Assembly: GCF_024218795.1 (NCBI RefSeq)
Contig: NZ_CP100400.1
Coordinates: forward strand, 2,046,001-2,110,000
DNA from: Halorussus aquaticus
GTDB lineage: Archaea > Halobacteriota > Halobacteria > Halobacteriales > Haladaptataceae
Length of the DNA stretch: 64,000 bases
Direction: 5' to 3'
Shown: piece by piece, positions 44,879 through 53,780 of the stretch
Numbering within the stretch: position 1 is the stretch's first letter
Layout of the letters: each line of letters begins with the position of its first letter
Made by a program: the position numbers and the translations under genes
The notes under the pieces: model-generated
What the model was told of the DNA's origin: nothing
Databases searched by the model: none
Seen by the model: only the letters and a program-made list of their open reading frames with translations

Positions 44879-45219
44879 CGCAGTTCGTCCTCGCCGCCGT
44901 GCTGGGCGTGCTGTTCGCGCTCGGGACGTTCCTCGTCCTGCGCCGGGACGTGGTCCGAGTCGTGTGGGGGGTCACCATCATCAGCCAGTCGGCGAACGTC
45001 TACCTCGTGACGATGGGCGGTCTCTCCGGGGCCGTCCCCATCCTCGGGCACGGCGGACACGGCGGCGGTCACGGCGTCACGGACCCGCTGGTGCAGGCGC
45101 TCGTGCTGACCGCAATCGTCATCGGGTTCGGGACGACCGCGTTCGCGCTCGTCCTCACGTACCGGGTGTACGAGGAACACGGAACCATCGACCTGATCGA
45201 ACTGGGTGATAGCGCATGA
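44875..45219 (+). CDS. mrpC: Mrp antiporter subunit C
   Basis: 114 residues, three helices, NuoK-like. It shows GVTIISQSANVYLVTMGGL and VQALVLTAIVIGFGTTAFAL. A His/Gly-rich loop (HGGHGGGHGVTDP) sits between helices 2 and 3, longer and more His-rich than in most NuoK-like proteins. Overlaps both neighbours by four bases. Confidence 0.92.
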   Translation: MTQFVLAAVLGVLFALGTFLVLRRDVVRVVWGVTIISQSANVYLVTMGGLSGAVPILGHGGHGGGHGVTDPLVQALVLTAIVIGFGTTAFALVLTYRVYEEHGTIDLIELGDSA

Positions 45220-46823
45220 GCCAGCAGTTCGTCGTCGCGCCGCTCCTCGTGGCGCTGCTCACCGCAATCGCTACCCTGCTGACCCGGCGGTTCGACCGGG
45301 TGCAGGTCTCGGTCAGTCTGCTCGGCGGTCTGGGCTACCTCGGGGCGGTCGCGTGGCTGGTCTCGAATGTTGACCCGCTCGGTACGGCCGATGTGTTCAG
45401 CTACCAGCTCTCGGGGTGGCAGGCTCCGTTCGGCATCACGCTCGTGGCCGACTCCCTGTCGGCGTTCATGCTCGCGTTCTCGGCGGTCGTCGCCTTGGCG
45501 GCGCTCGTCTTCTCGGCGAGCTACGTCGATACGTACGGTCAGCGGGTCTCCTACCACCCCCTGTTCCACTTCATGCTGGTCGGGGTCACGGGGTCGTTCC
45601 TCACCGGCGACATCTTCAACCTGTTCGTCTGGTTCGAGGTGATGCTGATGTCGAGTTACGTCCTCGTGGTGTTCTACAGCGGTCCGGAACACACCCGCGC
45701 CGCGCTCCACTACGTGGTCCTCAACCTCGTCGGGAGCGCGGTCATGCTGCTCGCCATCGGCGGTCTCTACGCGACCACCGGGACGCTCAACATGGCCGAC
45801 CTCTCCCGGCGCGTGGCCGACCCGGCCGCGTACGGTCTCGGAGGCGGGGAAATCGCCCCAGTCCTCGGCCTGTCGGCGCTCCTGTTCGCCGTCTTCGCGC
45901 TGAAGGCCGGACTCGCGCCGTTCCAGTTCTGGGTGCCCGCGGCGTACCGCGCCGCGCCCGCGCCGGTCTCGGCGATGTTGGCCGGCGTCGTCAAGAAGGT
46001 GGGCGTCTACGCCATCATCCGCGTCTACTTCACGGTGTTCGGCGCGGCGGCGCTCTCCGGCGTGTCGCTTCCGGGCTTCGCGGTCCCGGACGACGGGAGC
46101 GCGCTGTTGGCGTTCTACGGCCCGGTTCTGTTCGTGATGGCGGCCGCGAGCATCATCGTCGGCGGCGTCGGCGCGGTCGGTCGCGACGACATCGACGGCC
46201 TGCTCGCGTACTCGTCCATCGGACAGGTCGGGTTCATCGTCCTGCCGCTGGCCATCGCGGCGACCGCGCCGACCGAGGAGATTCGCGTCCTCGGCGTCGC
46301 GGCCGCGCTGGTCTACGCGCTGAACCACGGGTTCGCCAAGAGCCTGCTGTTCATGGCCAGCGGCGCGGTGTACGACGCGGTCGGCACCGAGCAGTTCCCC
46401 GACCTCGGCGGCCTGACCGAGACCGCGCCGTGGCTCTCGGGCGGGTTCTTCGTCGGCGCGCTCGCGCTCATCGGCATCCCGCCGCTGTCGGGCTTCTTCG
46501 GCAAGATGCTCGTGTTCGACGCGGCAGGGCGAGTCGAGTCGTGGCCCGCGCTGGGGGTCGCGCTGTTCGGCGCGATTCTGACCATCGCGTACTTCTCGCG
46601 GGCGTGGACTCGCGGCTTCTGGGGCGACCCGCCGCTGCTCGTCCAGCACGGCGAGGCCAAGTTCTCGCTGGTCGCGGTCGTGGTCGCTCTCGCACTCGCC
46701 ATCGCGGTCCTCGGCGTCGGCTTCGACGTGGTGATGCGGGCCGCCGAGGCGGGCGCTCACGCCGCGCTCGACAGACAGGAGTACGTCGAGGCCGTCCTCG
46801 GTAACGGAGGTGGTCACGCGTGA
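45216..46823 (+). CDS. mrpD: Mrp antiporter subunit D
   Basis: 535 residues with about 14 helices, NuoM/NuoN-like. It contains LFVWFEVMLMSSYVLVV and ALKAGLAPFQFWVPAAYRAAPAPVSAM, the conserved Lys-bearing helix of proton channels, and LNHGFAKSLLFMASGAV. A His/Gly run ends the protein (GNGGGHA). Overlap of four bases with mrpC and with mrpE. Confidence 0.94.
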   Translation: MSQQFVVAPLLVALLTAIATLLTRRFDRVQVSVSLLGGLGYLGAVAWLVSNVDPLGTADVFSYQLSGWQAPFGITLVADSLSAFMLAFSAVVALAALVFSASYVDTYGQRVSYHPLFHFMLVGVTGSFLTGDIFNLFVWFEVMLMSSYVLVVFYSGPEHTRAALHYVVLNLVGSAVMLLAIGGLYATTGTLNMADLSRRVADPAAYGLGGGEIAPVLGLSALLFAVFALKAGLAPFQFWVPAAYRAAPAPVSAMLAGVVKKVGVYAIIRVYFTVFGAAALSGVSLPGFAVPDDGSALLAFYGPVLFVMAAASIIVGGVGAVGRDDIDGLLAYSSIGQVGFIVLPLAIAATAPTEEIRVLGVAAALVYALNHGFAKSLLFMASGAVYDAVGTEQFPDLGGLTETAPWLSGGFFVGALALIGIPPLSGFFGKMLVFDAAGRVESWPALGVALFGAILTIAYFSRAWTRGFWGDPPLLVQHGEAKFSLVAVVVALALAIAVLGVGFDVVMRAAEAGAHAALDRQEYVEAVLGNGGGHA

Positions 46824-47467
46824 AGCCCCGGAAGTGGCCGGTCATCGGCGTCCTGTTGGCGGTCCTCTGGCTGTTCGTCCGCGGCGTCTCGCTCGACCCG
46901 GCCGACGTTCTCGGCGAGTTCCTCATCGGTCTCGCTCTGGGGCTGCCGGTCGCGTTCGCCTTCCGTCGGTTCTACACCGAGCGGACCTCGCTCACGCGGA
47001 ACCTCCGGGCGGCACCCTACGCGCTGCTCTACGTCGGCGTGTTCCTCAAGGAACTGGCGACCGCGAACTTCGACGTCGCGTACCGCGTCCTCGCGCCGAG
47101 CATGCCCATCGACCCCGACGTGGTGGTCGTACCGCTCCGGGTCGAGACCGACGCGGCCATCACGACGATTGCCAACTCCATCACCCTGACTCCCGGCACG
47201 CTCACCATGGACTACGACGACGAGACCAACACGCTGTACGTACACGGTATCACCGGCCGGAACCGCGAGGCCGTGGTCGAACCCATCCGCACGTGGGAGG
47301 ACTACGCGCTGGTCATCTTCGACGAGGACCGCAAGCCCGGCGACCCCGTGCCGGAGGTCCCGGTCCCGTCCCGCGGCGGGCGCGCGGACGGCGGACCGAC
47401 CGTCGGGAGCGAGGACTCCGGCGCTGGGACCGACCGGTCGGAGGGAGGTGAGTCCGATGGCGAGTGA
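46820..47467 (+). CDS. mrpE: Mrp antiporter subunit E
   Basis: 215 residues, GTG start overlapping mrpD by four bases. Two N-terminal helices (about 6-20, 27-46) precede the MnhE domain with AITTIANSITLTPGTLTMDY, the family signature. A charged C-terminal extension of about 45 residues rich in Gly, Asp and Ser is probably halophile-specific. Confidence 0.92.
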   Translation: MKPRKWPVIGVLLAVLWLFVRGVSLDPADVLGEFLIGLALGLPVAFAFRRFYTERTSLTRNLRAAPYALLYVGVFLKELATANFDVAYRVLAPSMPIDPDVVVVPLRVETDAAITTIANSITLTPGTLTMDYDDETNTLYVHGITGRNREAVVEPIRTWEDYALVIFDEDRKPGDPVPEVPVPSRGGRADGGPTVGSEDSGAGTDRSEGGESDGE

Positions 47468-47738
47468 ACTGCTCGGGACGGTCGTGTACGGCGCGCTCGT
47501 CCTCACCGCCGCGCTCACGCTACTGGCGGGTTACCGGGTCATCCGCGGGCCGACGGTCCCCGACCGGGTGGTCGCGCTCGACACCATCGCGACCAACGTC
47601 GTGGCAATCGCGGCGCTGTTCGCGGTTTCGACCGGCGAAGGCCTGTTCGTCACGGTGGGTCTCGTCCTCGCCATCATCGGGTTCATCAGCACAATCGCAG
47701 TGAGTCAGTACGTAATCGAGGGTGACATCATCGAATGA
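47457..47738 (+). CDS. mrpF: Mrp antiporter subunit F
   Basis: 93 residues, three helices. Contains YRVIRGPTVPDRVVALDTIA, the MnhF signature. An in-frame GTG occurs nine bases earlier, but ggaggtga spaced before the ATG at 47457 supports the start used. It overlaps mrpE by 11 bases and mrpG by four. Confidence 0.92.
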   Translation: MASELLGTVVYGALVLTAALTLLAGYRVIRGPTVPDRVVALDTIATNVVAIAALFAVSTGEGLFVTVGLVLAIIGFISTIAVSQYVIEGDIIE

Positions 47739-48079
47739 ACGTGATTCAACAGTTCGTCGTCGCGGCGCTCGTCGTCGTCGGGAGCTTCTTCCTGCTGGTC
47801 GGCACCGTCGGCCTGCTCCGGTTCCCCGACGTTTACAACCGAATGCACGCCAGCAGCAAGGCGACCACGCTGGGGGCGTCCTCGATGTTCCTCGCGGCGT
47901 TCGCCTACTACGGCCCGCAGGGCGCGGGCCTGACCTCGCTGGTCGGCATCCTCTTCCTGTTCATCACCGCGCCGACCGGTTCCCACCTCATCTCCCGGTC
48001 GGCCCACAAGATGGGCGTGCCGTTCTTCGGGAAGGAAGCCGAGTGGCCCGAAGAGCTAGACGAACCCGGGTCGGACTGA
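47735..48079 (+). CDS. mrpG: Mrp antiporter subunit G
   Basis: 114 residues, three helices. LVGTVGLLRFPDVYNRMHASSKATTLG is the MnhG signature. Last gene of the operon; converges with coaBC 41 bases away. Seven genes A to G are all present in the standard order, so the antiporter is complete. Confidence 0.93.
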   Translation: MNVIQQFVVAALVVVGSFFLLVGTVGLLRFPDVYNRMHASSKATTLGASSMFLAAFAYYGPQGAGLTSLVGILFLFITAPTGSHLISRSAHKMGVPFFGKEAEWPEELDEPGSD

Positions 48080-48120
48080 CGAGCGTCTTCGATTTTCGGA
48101 CTCCGTCGAAGCCCCACCGA

Positions 48121-49281
48121 TTACTGCGACAGTTCCGCTGCCAACTCCTCGGCCACTCGCCACCCCAGCGCCGCCTTCGTCCCCTCGTACTCCCGGACGC
48201 TGTTCTCGCGCACGAACAGCGTCCGCGTCCGGTCGTCGCCCATCACGCTGGCGTCGTTGGCGACCACGAACGAGAGGGCCGCGCGTTCGAGCGTTTCCCG
48301 CGCCTCGGCCACCATCGCCTCGTCGTCGCCGGAGGTCTCGGCTTTGAACCCGACGATGGGAACGTCGCTGGCGTCCCGGACCTCGTCGATGAGTTTCGGC
48401 GTCGGCGACAGGTCGAGCGTGAGGTCCTGTCCCGAACGAATCTTCTCGTCGGCGGTCTCGACGGTGTAGTCCGCGATGGCAGCGGCCGAGACGAGTGCGT
48501 CGGCGGCCCCGGCGTTCACCCGGTCGAGGACCGCCTCGGTCATCTCGGCCGCGGTCTCGACCTGCGCGACTTCGGCGTAGGGCACGTCGCCGCCCTGCTG
48601 GACCAGCGTCACGTCCGCGCCGAGCGCGTAGCAGGCGCGCGCGACCGCCCGGCCGGTCTTGCCCGAGGCGCGGTTGGTCAGCACGCGCACCGGGTCGATG
48701 GGTTCGCTGGTCGCGCCGCTGGTGACGACGACGTTCGCGCCCTCGAACAAGTCGGGCGAGGTGGCGCGCGCGACGTCGAGCGCGATGGTGTCCACGGTGG
48801 CGATTTTGGCCTTCCCCTCCTCGATTCGGGGGTCCACGAACTCGACGCCCCACGATTCGACGCGCTCGATGGCGTCGAGGACGCCGGGGTGGTCGTACAT
48901 CGGTTCGTGCATCGCGGGCGCGACGACGACCGGCACGCCCGCGCCGAGCGCGGTGGTCGCGCAGGTCGTGACCGGCGTGTCGTCGATGGCTCCCGCTATC
49001 TTCCCGACCGTGTTCGCGGTCGCGGGCGCGACGAGCAGTACGTCGGCCCACCCGTCGCGGCCGCACAACTCGACGTGTTCGACCTGCCCCGTGATCTCGG
49101 TGACGACGGGGTTCTCGGTGGCGAACTCGACCGCCCACGGGTGGACGATTCCGCGTGCGCTCTCGGTCGTCACCGCCCGGACCGACGCGCCGCGCCGCCG
49201 GAGTTCGTGCGCCAACTCGACTACCTTCACCGCCGCGATGCTACCCGTCACCCCGAGCGCGACGTTGGTTCCCGCGAGCAT
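48121..49281 (-). CDS. coaBC: bifunctional phosphopantothenoylcysteine decarboxylase/phosphopantothenate-cysteine ligase (Dfp)
   Basis: 386 residues. The N-terminal CoaC flavoprotein half starts LAGTNVALGVTGSIAAVKVVEL, with VVAPAMHEPMYDHP for the active-site His/Met and a conserved PATANTVGKIAGAIDDTPVTT. The C-terminal CoaB half includes VVTSGATSEPIDPVRVLTNRASGKTG and LVSAAAIADYTVE. Together they make 4'-phosphopantetheine in CoA synthesis. A TATA-like ctttaacct lies upstream on the minus strand at about 49303-49311. Confidence 0.95.
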   Translation of the reverse strand: MLAGTNVALGVTGSIAAVKVVELAHELRRRGASVRAVTTESARGIVHPWAVEFATENPVVTEITGQVEHVELCGRDGWADVLLVAPATANTVGKIAGAIDDTPVTTCATTALGAGVPVVVAPAMHEPMYDHPGVLDAIERVESWGVEFVDPRIEEGKAKIATVDTIALDVARATSPDLFEGANVVVTSGATSEPIDPVRVLTNRASGKTGRAVARACYALGADVTLVQQGGDVPYAEVAQVETAAEMTEAVLDRVNAGAADALVSAAAIADYTVETADEKIRSGQDLTLDLSPTPKLIDEVRDASDVPIVGFKAETSGDDEAMVAEARETLERAALSFVVANDASVMGDDRTRTLFVRENSVREYEGTKAALGWRVAEELAAELSQ

Positions 49282-49490
49282 TACCCGACGTTCGGTTCCT
49301 GATAGGTTAAAGAGGTACGGGTTGGAACCGACCGTGGCGAGAGGTCCCCGAGTCGGTCGTCGCGAACCTCAGCAGGGTTTAAAAGACAGTAATCGCGCAT
49401 TGAAACAGTTGCAACGGCCGGAACGAACTCGTTGCAATCGACGGGAGTGAGTATCCGGTTAATGTACCCCCGGCACCAGGATGGTCCTGT

Positions 49491-49880
49491 ATGTCGGACC
49501 AACAGCGAACCGAGTCAGTCGACGACGTAAGTGTGGCTTTCGACCTCCTCCGAGACGCCCGACGCCGCGGCGTTCTCTACACCCTGAAACGAAACGGCCG
49601 AACGTCCGTCGCGGAACTCGCCCGGCGCATCGCCGCGTGGCAGTCGGACGAACGCGACGAGACGGACCCGAGTGCAGTCGAGACCTCGCTGGTTCACGCC
49701 CACCTGCCGAGGCTCTCGGATGCGTCCGCGATCGAGTACGACCGCGAGAGCGGCACGGTGGAACTCGCAGACGGCGGCGAGGAACTGGACCCGTTGCTGC
49801 GATGCACGCGCGAGCGCGAACCGGACCTGTTCCGCGCGACGCGACCCTCGAACCTCCACGCGAGGGAAGTGGGTCAGTAG
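49491..49880 (+). CDS. winged-helix haloarchaeal protein (DUF7344-like)
   Basis: 129 residues. The N-terminal half VSVAFDLLRDARRRGVLYTL plus TSVAELARRIAAW and the VETSLVHAHLPRLSDASAIEYDRESGTVEL wing fit the DUF7344 family, predicted DNA binders common in haloarchaea. Function unknown. A TATA-like ccggttaatg at about 49454-49463 is about 30 bases before the ATG. The gap after it to 50114 contains no gene. Confidence 0.78.
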   Translation: MSDQQRTESVDDVSVAFDLLRDARRRGVLYTLKRNGRTSVAELARRIAAWQSDERDETDPSAVETSLVHAHLPRLSDASAIEYDRESGTVELADGGEELDPLLRCTREREPDLFRATRPSNLHAREVGQ

Positions 49881-50114
49881 TCACTCGGTCGGGTCGGGGC
49901 ATCGTCTCGACGAGTGATGGAGGTCCGCTCTTCTCCGTGTTCGACTCTCACCTCTTTGCGTTCGACTCTCTTCTTCGCTCTTCGCGTAGTGACCGGAGAG
50001 GGTCTCCAGACAGGGGGCGTTCGTCGATAGGGTCGCCTGCCGACGGCCCGTTCGCGCGGGCGACGGCCGAACGGCTACGGGTGAGGTAGAAAGCAGGAAC
50101 GAAAGGAATCGAGG

Positions 50115-50603
50115 TTACGCTGCGGCTTCGTCGAGCAGCACGTCGTCGTACTCGCCAGCGTCCACCTTCTCCTTGAACTCGCGGGCGTCGTCGCCCTCGA
50201 TGGTGACGCCGAGCGAAGCGCAGGTCCCGACGATCTCCTTCGCGGCGTTCTTCGTGTCGTACGCGAGCAGGTCCGGGTGTTTCTGCTCGGCGATCTTCTT
50301 CACCTGATCGATGGAGAGGTCCGCGACGAAGTCCTTCTGGGGTTCGCCGCTTCCGGTATCGAAACCGGCCTCGTCCTTGATGAGCGCCGCCGTCGGCGGG
50401 ACGCCAACCTCGATTTCGAAGCTACCGTCGTCTTCGATGGTGATTGTCACCGGGACTTCGGTACCGTCGAAGGCCTCGGTCTGGTCGTTGATCTGGTTGA
50501 CGACCTCCTGTACGTTGACGGCGGTCGGTCCGAGTTCCGGACCGAGGGGCGGACCGGGGTCCGCCTGCCCGCCGGGAACGAGTACTTCTATCGTCTCAGC
50601 CAT
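50115..50603 (-). CDS. rpl11: 50S ribosomal protein L11
   Basis: 162 residues. Starts MAETIEVLVPGGQADPGPPLGPELGPTAVNV; the PGPPLGPELG segment is the thiostrepton-loop-type N-domain. The C-domain has SIDQVKKIAEQKHPDLLAYD and KEIVGTCASLGVTIEG for 23S rRNA binding. The C-terminal acidic tail is a halophile trait. A TATA-like ccttaaaac on the minus strand at about 50627-50635 predicts a nearly leaderless mRNA. It stands apart from L1, L10 and L12 in this window. Confidence 0.96.
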   Translation of the reverse strand: MAETIEVLVPGGQADPGPPLGPELGPTAVNVQEVVNQINDQTEAFDGTEVPVTITIEDDGSFEIEVGVPPTAALIKDEAGFDTGSGEPQKDFVADLSIDQVKKIAEQKHPDLLAYDTKNAAKEIVGTCASLGVTIEGDDAREFKEKVDAGEYDDVLLDEAAA

Positions 50604-50658
50604 ACCTAAACGAACCCGCGGAGCAGTTTTAAGGCTTATCTTTCGGTCGTCGGGACTC

Positions 50659-50979
50659 TCACCGGACGCTCACGCCGTGTCGACTCAGAAACTCGCTGGC
50701 GGCTTTGATCTCCACTGGACTCCCGATAACGCGGACGTAACCGTCGTTTCGGTCGGTTTCGTCGCTCGCGTCTTCCTGTTCGCCTTCCCGGGGTTCCCCG
50801 CTGCCGCCCGTCGCTCCTGTGGCGTCGGTGCTCTCTCTCTGACCGGACCCGCGGCCGCTCGCGTCCACCTCGAAGAACGTCAGCGTGAACTGCTCGTCGA
50901 GGTCGTCCCGGAATCCGTCCAGCACCTCGGCCGGGAGGACGAACTGAGTGCTATCCCGTAGCGTGGTGGGGTCCGGCAT
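50659..50979 (-). CDS. conserved haloarchaeal protein (VNG_1110C-like)
   Basis: 106 residues from the second ATG (50979), reading MPDPTTLRDSTQFVLPAEVL. The C-terminal VRVIGSPVEIKAASEFLSRHGVSV also looks conserved. A Gly/Ser/Glu-rich linker (about 45-75) separates the two parts. I think it belongs to the VNG_1110C family. The ATG at 51009 is also open, but a TATA-like acgttaatat right before it (51008-51017) would then be too close. It suits a leaderless start at 50979. Function unknown. Confidence 0.7.
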   Translation of the reverse strand: MPDPTTLRDSTQFVLPAEVLDGFRDDLDEQFTLTFFEVDASGRGSGQRESTDATGATGGSGEPREGEQEDASDETDRNDGYVRVIGSPVEIKAASEFLSRHGVSVR

Positions 50980-51096
50980 CGTCGTTTGCGAGGTGTTCTC
51001 TACCGGCATATTAACGTATCGAAGTGCGAGAAGACGCGTCGGTGCCCCTCCACAGAAAGAAAGGCTTTTTCGGCGCGCACGGCCGACTCACTGGTA

Positions 51097-52206
51097 ATGG
51101 GACTGGAGGAAGAAATCGAGGACCTCCGCGAGGAGATAGCCGAGACTCCGTACAACAAGTCCACGGAGTCGCACATCGGACGGCTGAAGGCCAAACTCGC
51201 GGAGAAGAAGGAGAAACTCGAGAACCAGTCCTCCGCCGGCGGCGGCGAGGGGTACCACGTCGAGAAGCACGGCGACGCCACCGTCGCGTTCGTCGGCTTC
51301 CCGAGCGTCGGGAAGTCCACCCTACTGAACTCGCTGACCGCCGCCGAGAGCGAAGTCGGGGACTACGAGTTCACGACGCTCAACGTCAATCCCGGGATGC
51401 TGCAGTACAACGGCGCGAACATCCAACTGCTCGACGTGCCCGGTCTCATCGAGGGCGCGGCACACGGCCGCGGCGGCGGACAGGAGGTCCTGTCGGTCGT
51501 CCGCGCAGCGGACCTCGTGGTGTTCGTCCTCTCGGTCTTCGAGATAGACCAGTACGAGCGCCTCCAGAAGGAACTCTACGAGAACAAGATCCGCCTCGAC
51601 CAGTCGCCGCCGAGCGTCAAGATATCGAAGAAGGGCAAGGGCGGCATCAGAGTCACGTCGAGCGTCGATTTGGACCTCTCGGAGGACGTGGTGAAGGAGG
51701 TCCTGCGCGAACACGGCTACGTCAACGCCGACGTCACCATCCGCGAGCAGGTGGACATCGACCGCCTCGTGGACGGCGTGATGGACAACCGCGAGTACAT
51801 CCCCTCCATCGTGTCGGTCAACAAGGTGGACCTCATCGAACCCGACTACGTCGAGACCGTCAACGAGGACCTCCGCGAGCACGATATCGACCCCGAAGAA
51901 GCCATCTTCATCTCGGCCGAGGCCGAGAGGGGTCTCGACTCGCTCAAGGAGTCCATCTGGCAGGAACTCGGTCTCATGCGCATCTACATGGACAAGCCGG
52001 GCCGCGGCATCGACCGCGACGAACCGCTGGTCCTCCCCAAGGGGAGCACGGTCGGGGACGCCGCGCGGCGACTCGGCGGCGAACTCGAAGACCGGTTCCG
52101 GTTCGCCCGCGTGAGCGGGCCGAGCGCCAAGCACGACGAGCAACAGGTCGGCAAGAGCCACGAACTCGCCGACGAAGACGTGCTCCGACTCGTCGTCCGG
52201 AAGTGA
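51097..52206 (+). CDS. drg: Drg-type GTP-binding protein (Obg superfamily)
   Basis: 369 residues. A coiled N-terminus (about 1-45) precedes the G domain with G1 GFPSVGKST, G2/G3 TTLNVNPG and DVPGLIEGAAHGRGGG, G4 NKVD. The C-terminal TGS domain starts MRIYMDKPGRGID. Drg proteins bind translating ribosomes with partner proteins. ATG 51097 has a TATA-like aaggcttttt about 30 bases before. The next gene overlaps its stop by one base. Confidence 0.95.
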   Translation: MGLEEEIEDLREEIAETPYNKSTESHIGRLKAKLAEKKEKLENQSSAGGGEGYHVEKHGDATVAFVGFPSVGKSTLLNSLTAAESEVGDYEFTTLNVNPGMLQYNGANIQLLDVPGLIEGAAHGRGGGQEVLSVVRAADLVVFVLSVFEIDQYERLQKELYENKIRLDQSPPSVKISKKGKGGIRVTSSVDLDLSEDVVKEVLREHGYVNADVTIREQVDIDRLVDGVMDNREYIPSIVSVNKVDLIEPDYVETVNEDLREHDIDPEEAIFISAEAERGLDSLKESIWQELGLMRIYMDKPGRGIDRDEPLVLPKGSTVGDAARRLGGELEDRFRFARVSGPSAKHDEQQVGKSHELADEDVLRLVVRK

Positions 52207-52640
52207 TGGACCGGCCGACCGACCCCCGGCGACTGCTCGCGCTACTCGCACTCTTCTTCGCTCCGTGGACGGTTTTCTCGACCGGCGACTTCGTGTTCGC
52301 GTGGGGGCTGGCGACGTTCGACCCGCTCCACGTCACGACGCTTCCCGACTACCTGTTCGTCTACACGAGGGGACTCCCGAACCGCCTGCTCGCGTGGCCC
52401 GTCGCCACTCTGCTGTACCTGATCGCGGTCGGGAGCGCGGCTCTCGGCCAGTTCGGTCCGAACTGGGAGGACCGTCGAGTGACCGGTGGGTTGCTGGCGC
52501 TGGCGGGCGCGAGCGACTTCTGGTTCACGCTCGGGATGGCGCGGCCGGGGTTGCTGGCGGTTCCCGTCGGGTCTGTCCTGCTCTGGACCGCGGCGTGGTG
52601 GTTCCACTGGTCGGACCTCCGGCGCGCGCTGTGGCCGTGA
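52206..52640 (+). CDS. four-helix haloarchaeal membrane protein (TIGR04206-like)
   Basis: 144 residues. The start MDRPTDPRRLLALLALFFAP leads into four helices (about 9-30, 58-78, 90-108, 115-134). LALLALFFAPWTVFSTGDFVFAWG and DFWFTLGMARPGLLAVPVGS fit a haloarchaeal family I recall as TIGR04206. Function unknown. Its ATG shares one base with the drg stop (TGATG), so it is coupled to drg translation. Confidence 0.75.
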   Translation: MDRPTDPRRLLALLALFFAPWTVFSTGDFVFAWGLATFDPLHVTTLPDYLFVYTRGLPNRLLAWPVATLLYLIAVGSAALGQFGPNWEDRRVTGGLLALAGASDFWFTLGMARPGLLAVPVGSVLLWTAAWWFHWSDLRRALWP

Positions 52641-52798
52641 GTCGCCCAGACCCGCAGTGCGGTCCTGATGGTCTACTTCGTTCGCGTGCCCACGCGTGAA
52701 GGCCAAGCGTAGCGGGACAGGAGACTACCGTAGCGTGATAGAACCGCCTTTCCGCGAGCGGTACCCTTTTCGCTCGCGAACGCCCAAGCGTCGAACGC

Positions 52799-53560
52799 AT
52801 GAACGCCACACTCGACCACGTGATGATGCGCGTAGAGGATCTCGACGAGACGCTCGACTGGTACGGCGACCACCTCGACTACGAGGAGAAAGGTCGCTGG
52901 GAGGCCGACACCTTCACGAACGTCTACCTCGGTCCCGAGGACGTTCACGAGGAGGGCGCGCTCCTCGAAATCACGTACAACCACGACGACCGCACCTACG
53001 AGATGGGCGACGCGTGGGGCCACATCGCCGTGCGCGTGGACGACGTCTACGACGCCTACGAGCAACTGATGGACGAGGGCGTCGAGGACTACCGCGACCC
53101 CGACTCCTGCGGTGGCTCCTACGCCTTCGTCAAAGACCCCGACGGCCACGAAATCGAAATCGTCGAGCGCGACCACGGCGCGCGCTGGAGCCTCGACCAC
53201 ACCATGATTCGCGTCGAGGACGCCGACGCCGCACTCGGATGGTACACCCGGAAACTGGAGTACGAACACACCGGCCGCTGGGAGTCCGACACCTTCGCCA
53301 ACTACTTCATGAAACCCGAGGGCGCGGCCGACGAGGCGATGGCAGTCGAACTCACGTACAACTACGACGGACGGACGTACGAGTTGGGCGACGCGTGGGG
53401 CCACCTCGCCGTCCGCGCCGCCGACCTCCAAGACGACTGGGCGACGCTGATGGAACGCGACGCCGAGGACTACCGAGACCCCGAATCTTGCGACAACCGT
53501 TACGCCTTCACGAAGGACGCGGACGGCCACGAAATCGAGATTCTCGAACGCGACGAGTAG
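52799..53560 (+). CDS. two-domain VOC (glyoxalase/dioxygenase fold) protein
   Basis: 253 residues made of two similar halves (about 1-125 and 130-253). Each half runs from LDHxMxRVED through LGWY-type, GDAWGHxAVR, an EDYRDPxSC block and YAF-KD-DGHEIEIxERD. Each retains the His/Glu metal ligands at the start, in the middle (WGH) and at the end (HEIEI). The two halves agree closely, so they arose by duplication and fusion. A glyoxalase I-like role is possible; substrate unproven. Followed by a hairpin at 53614-53637. Confidence 0.85.
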   Translation: MNATLDHVMMRVEDLDETLDWYGDHLDYEEKGRWEADTFTNVYLGPEDVHEEGALLEITYNHDDRTYEMGDAWGHIAVRVDDVYDAYEQLMDEGVEDYRDPDSCGGSYAFVKDPDGHEIEIVERDHGARWSLDHTMIRVEDADAALGWYTRKLEYEHTGRWESDTFANYFMKPEGAADEAMAVELTYNYDGRTYELGDAWGHLAVRAADLQDDWATLMERDAEDYRDPESCDNRYAFTKDADGHEIEILERDE

Positions 53561-53613
53561 GGCGACCGTACGGTCGCCTCCGTAACCGATATATCCGCGC
53601 CTAAATACGCCGT

Positions 53614-53637
53614 TTTCAGCCTGCGTAGGCGCTGAAA
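53614..53637 (+). terminator. hairpin between VOC gene and surface-protein gene
   Basis: TTTCAGC (53614-53620) pairs with GCTGAAA (53631-53637), with CCT/AGG also able to pair inside. It lies 54 bases after the VOC stop. Could terminate that transcript. Confidence 0.4.
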
Positions 53638-53780
53638 TGCTCTATTTCCCCACAAGGCATATGCTGTTAGCCATGCTGTTCTCTTTGCCGAGAGGCACTA
53701 CCGTTAAGCGCGGCCTTGGGTGGGGACGAGGGTAGAGTCGGCAACGGCATCCATTCGAACGAATACTTGAGAGTCTACAC

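Noticed and set aside
45069-46817. A 580-codon minus-strand frame opposite mrpD
   Set aside because: Antisense of the hydrophobic helices, giving Asp/Arg-rich sequence; mrpD is intact with signatures.
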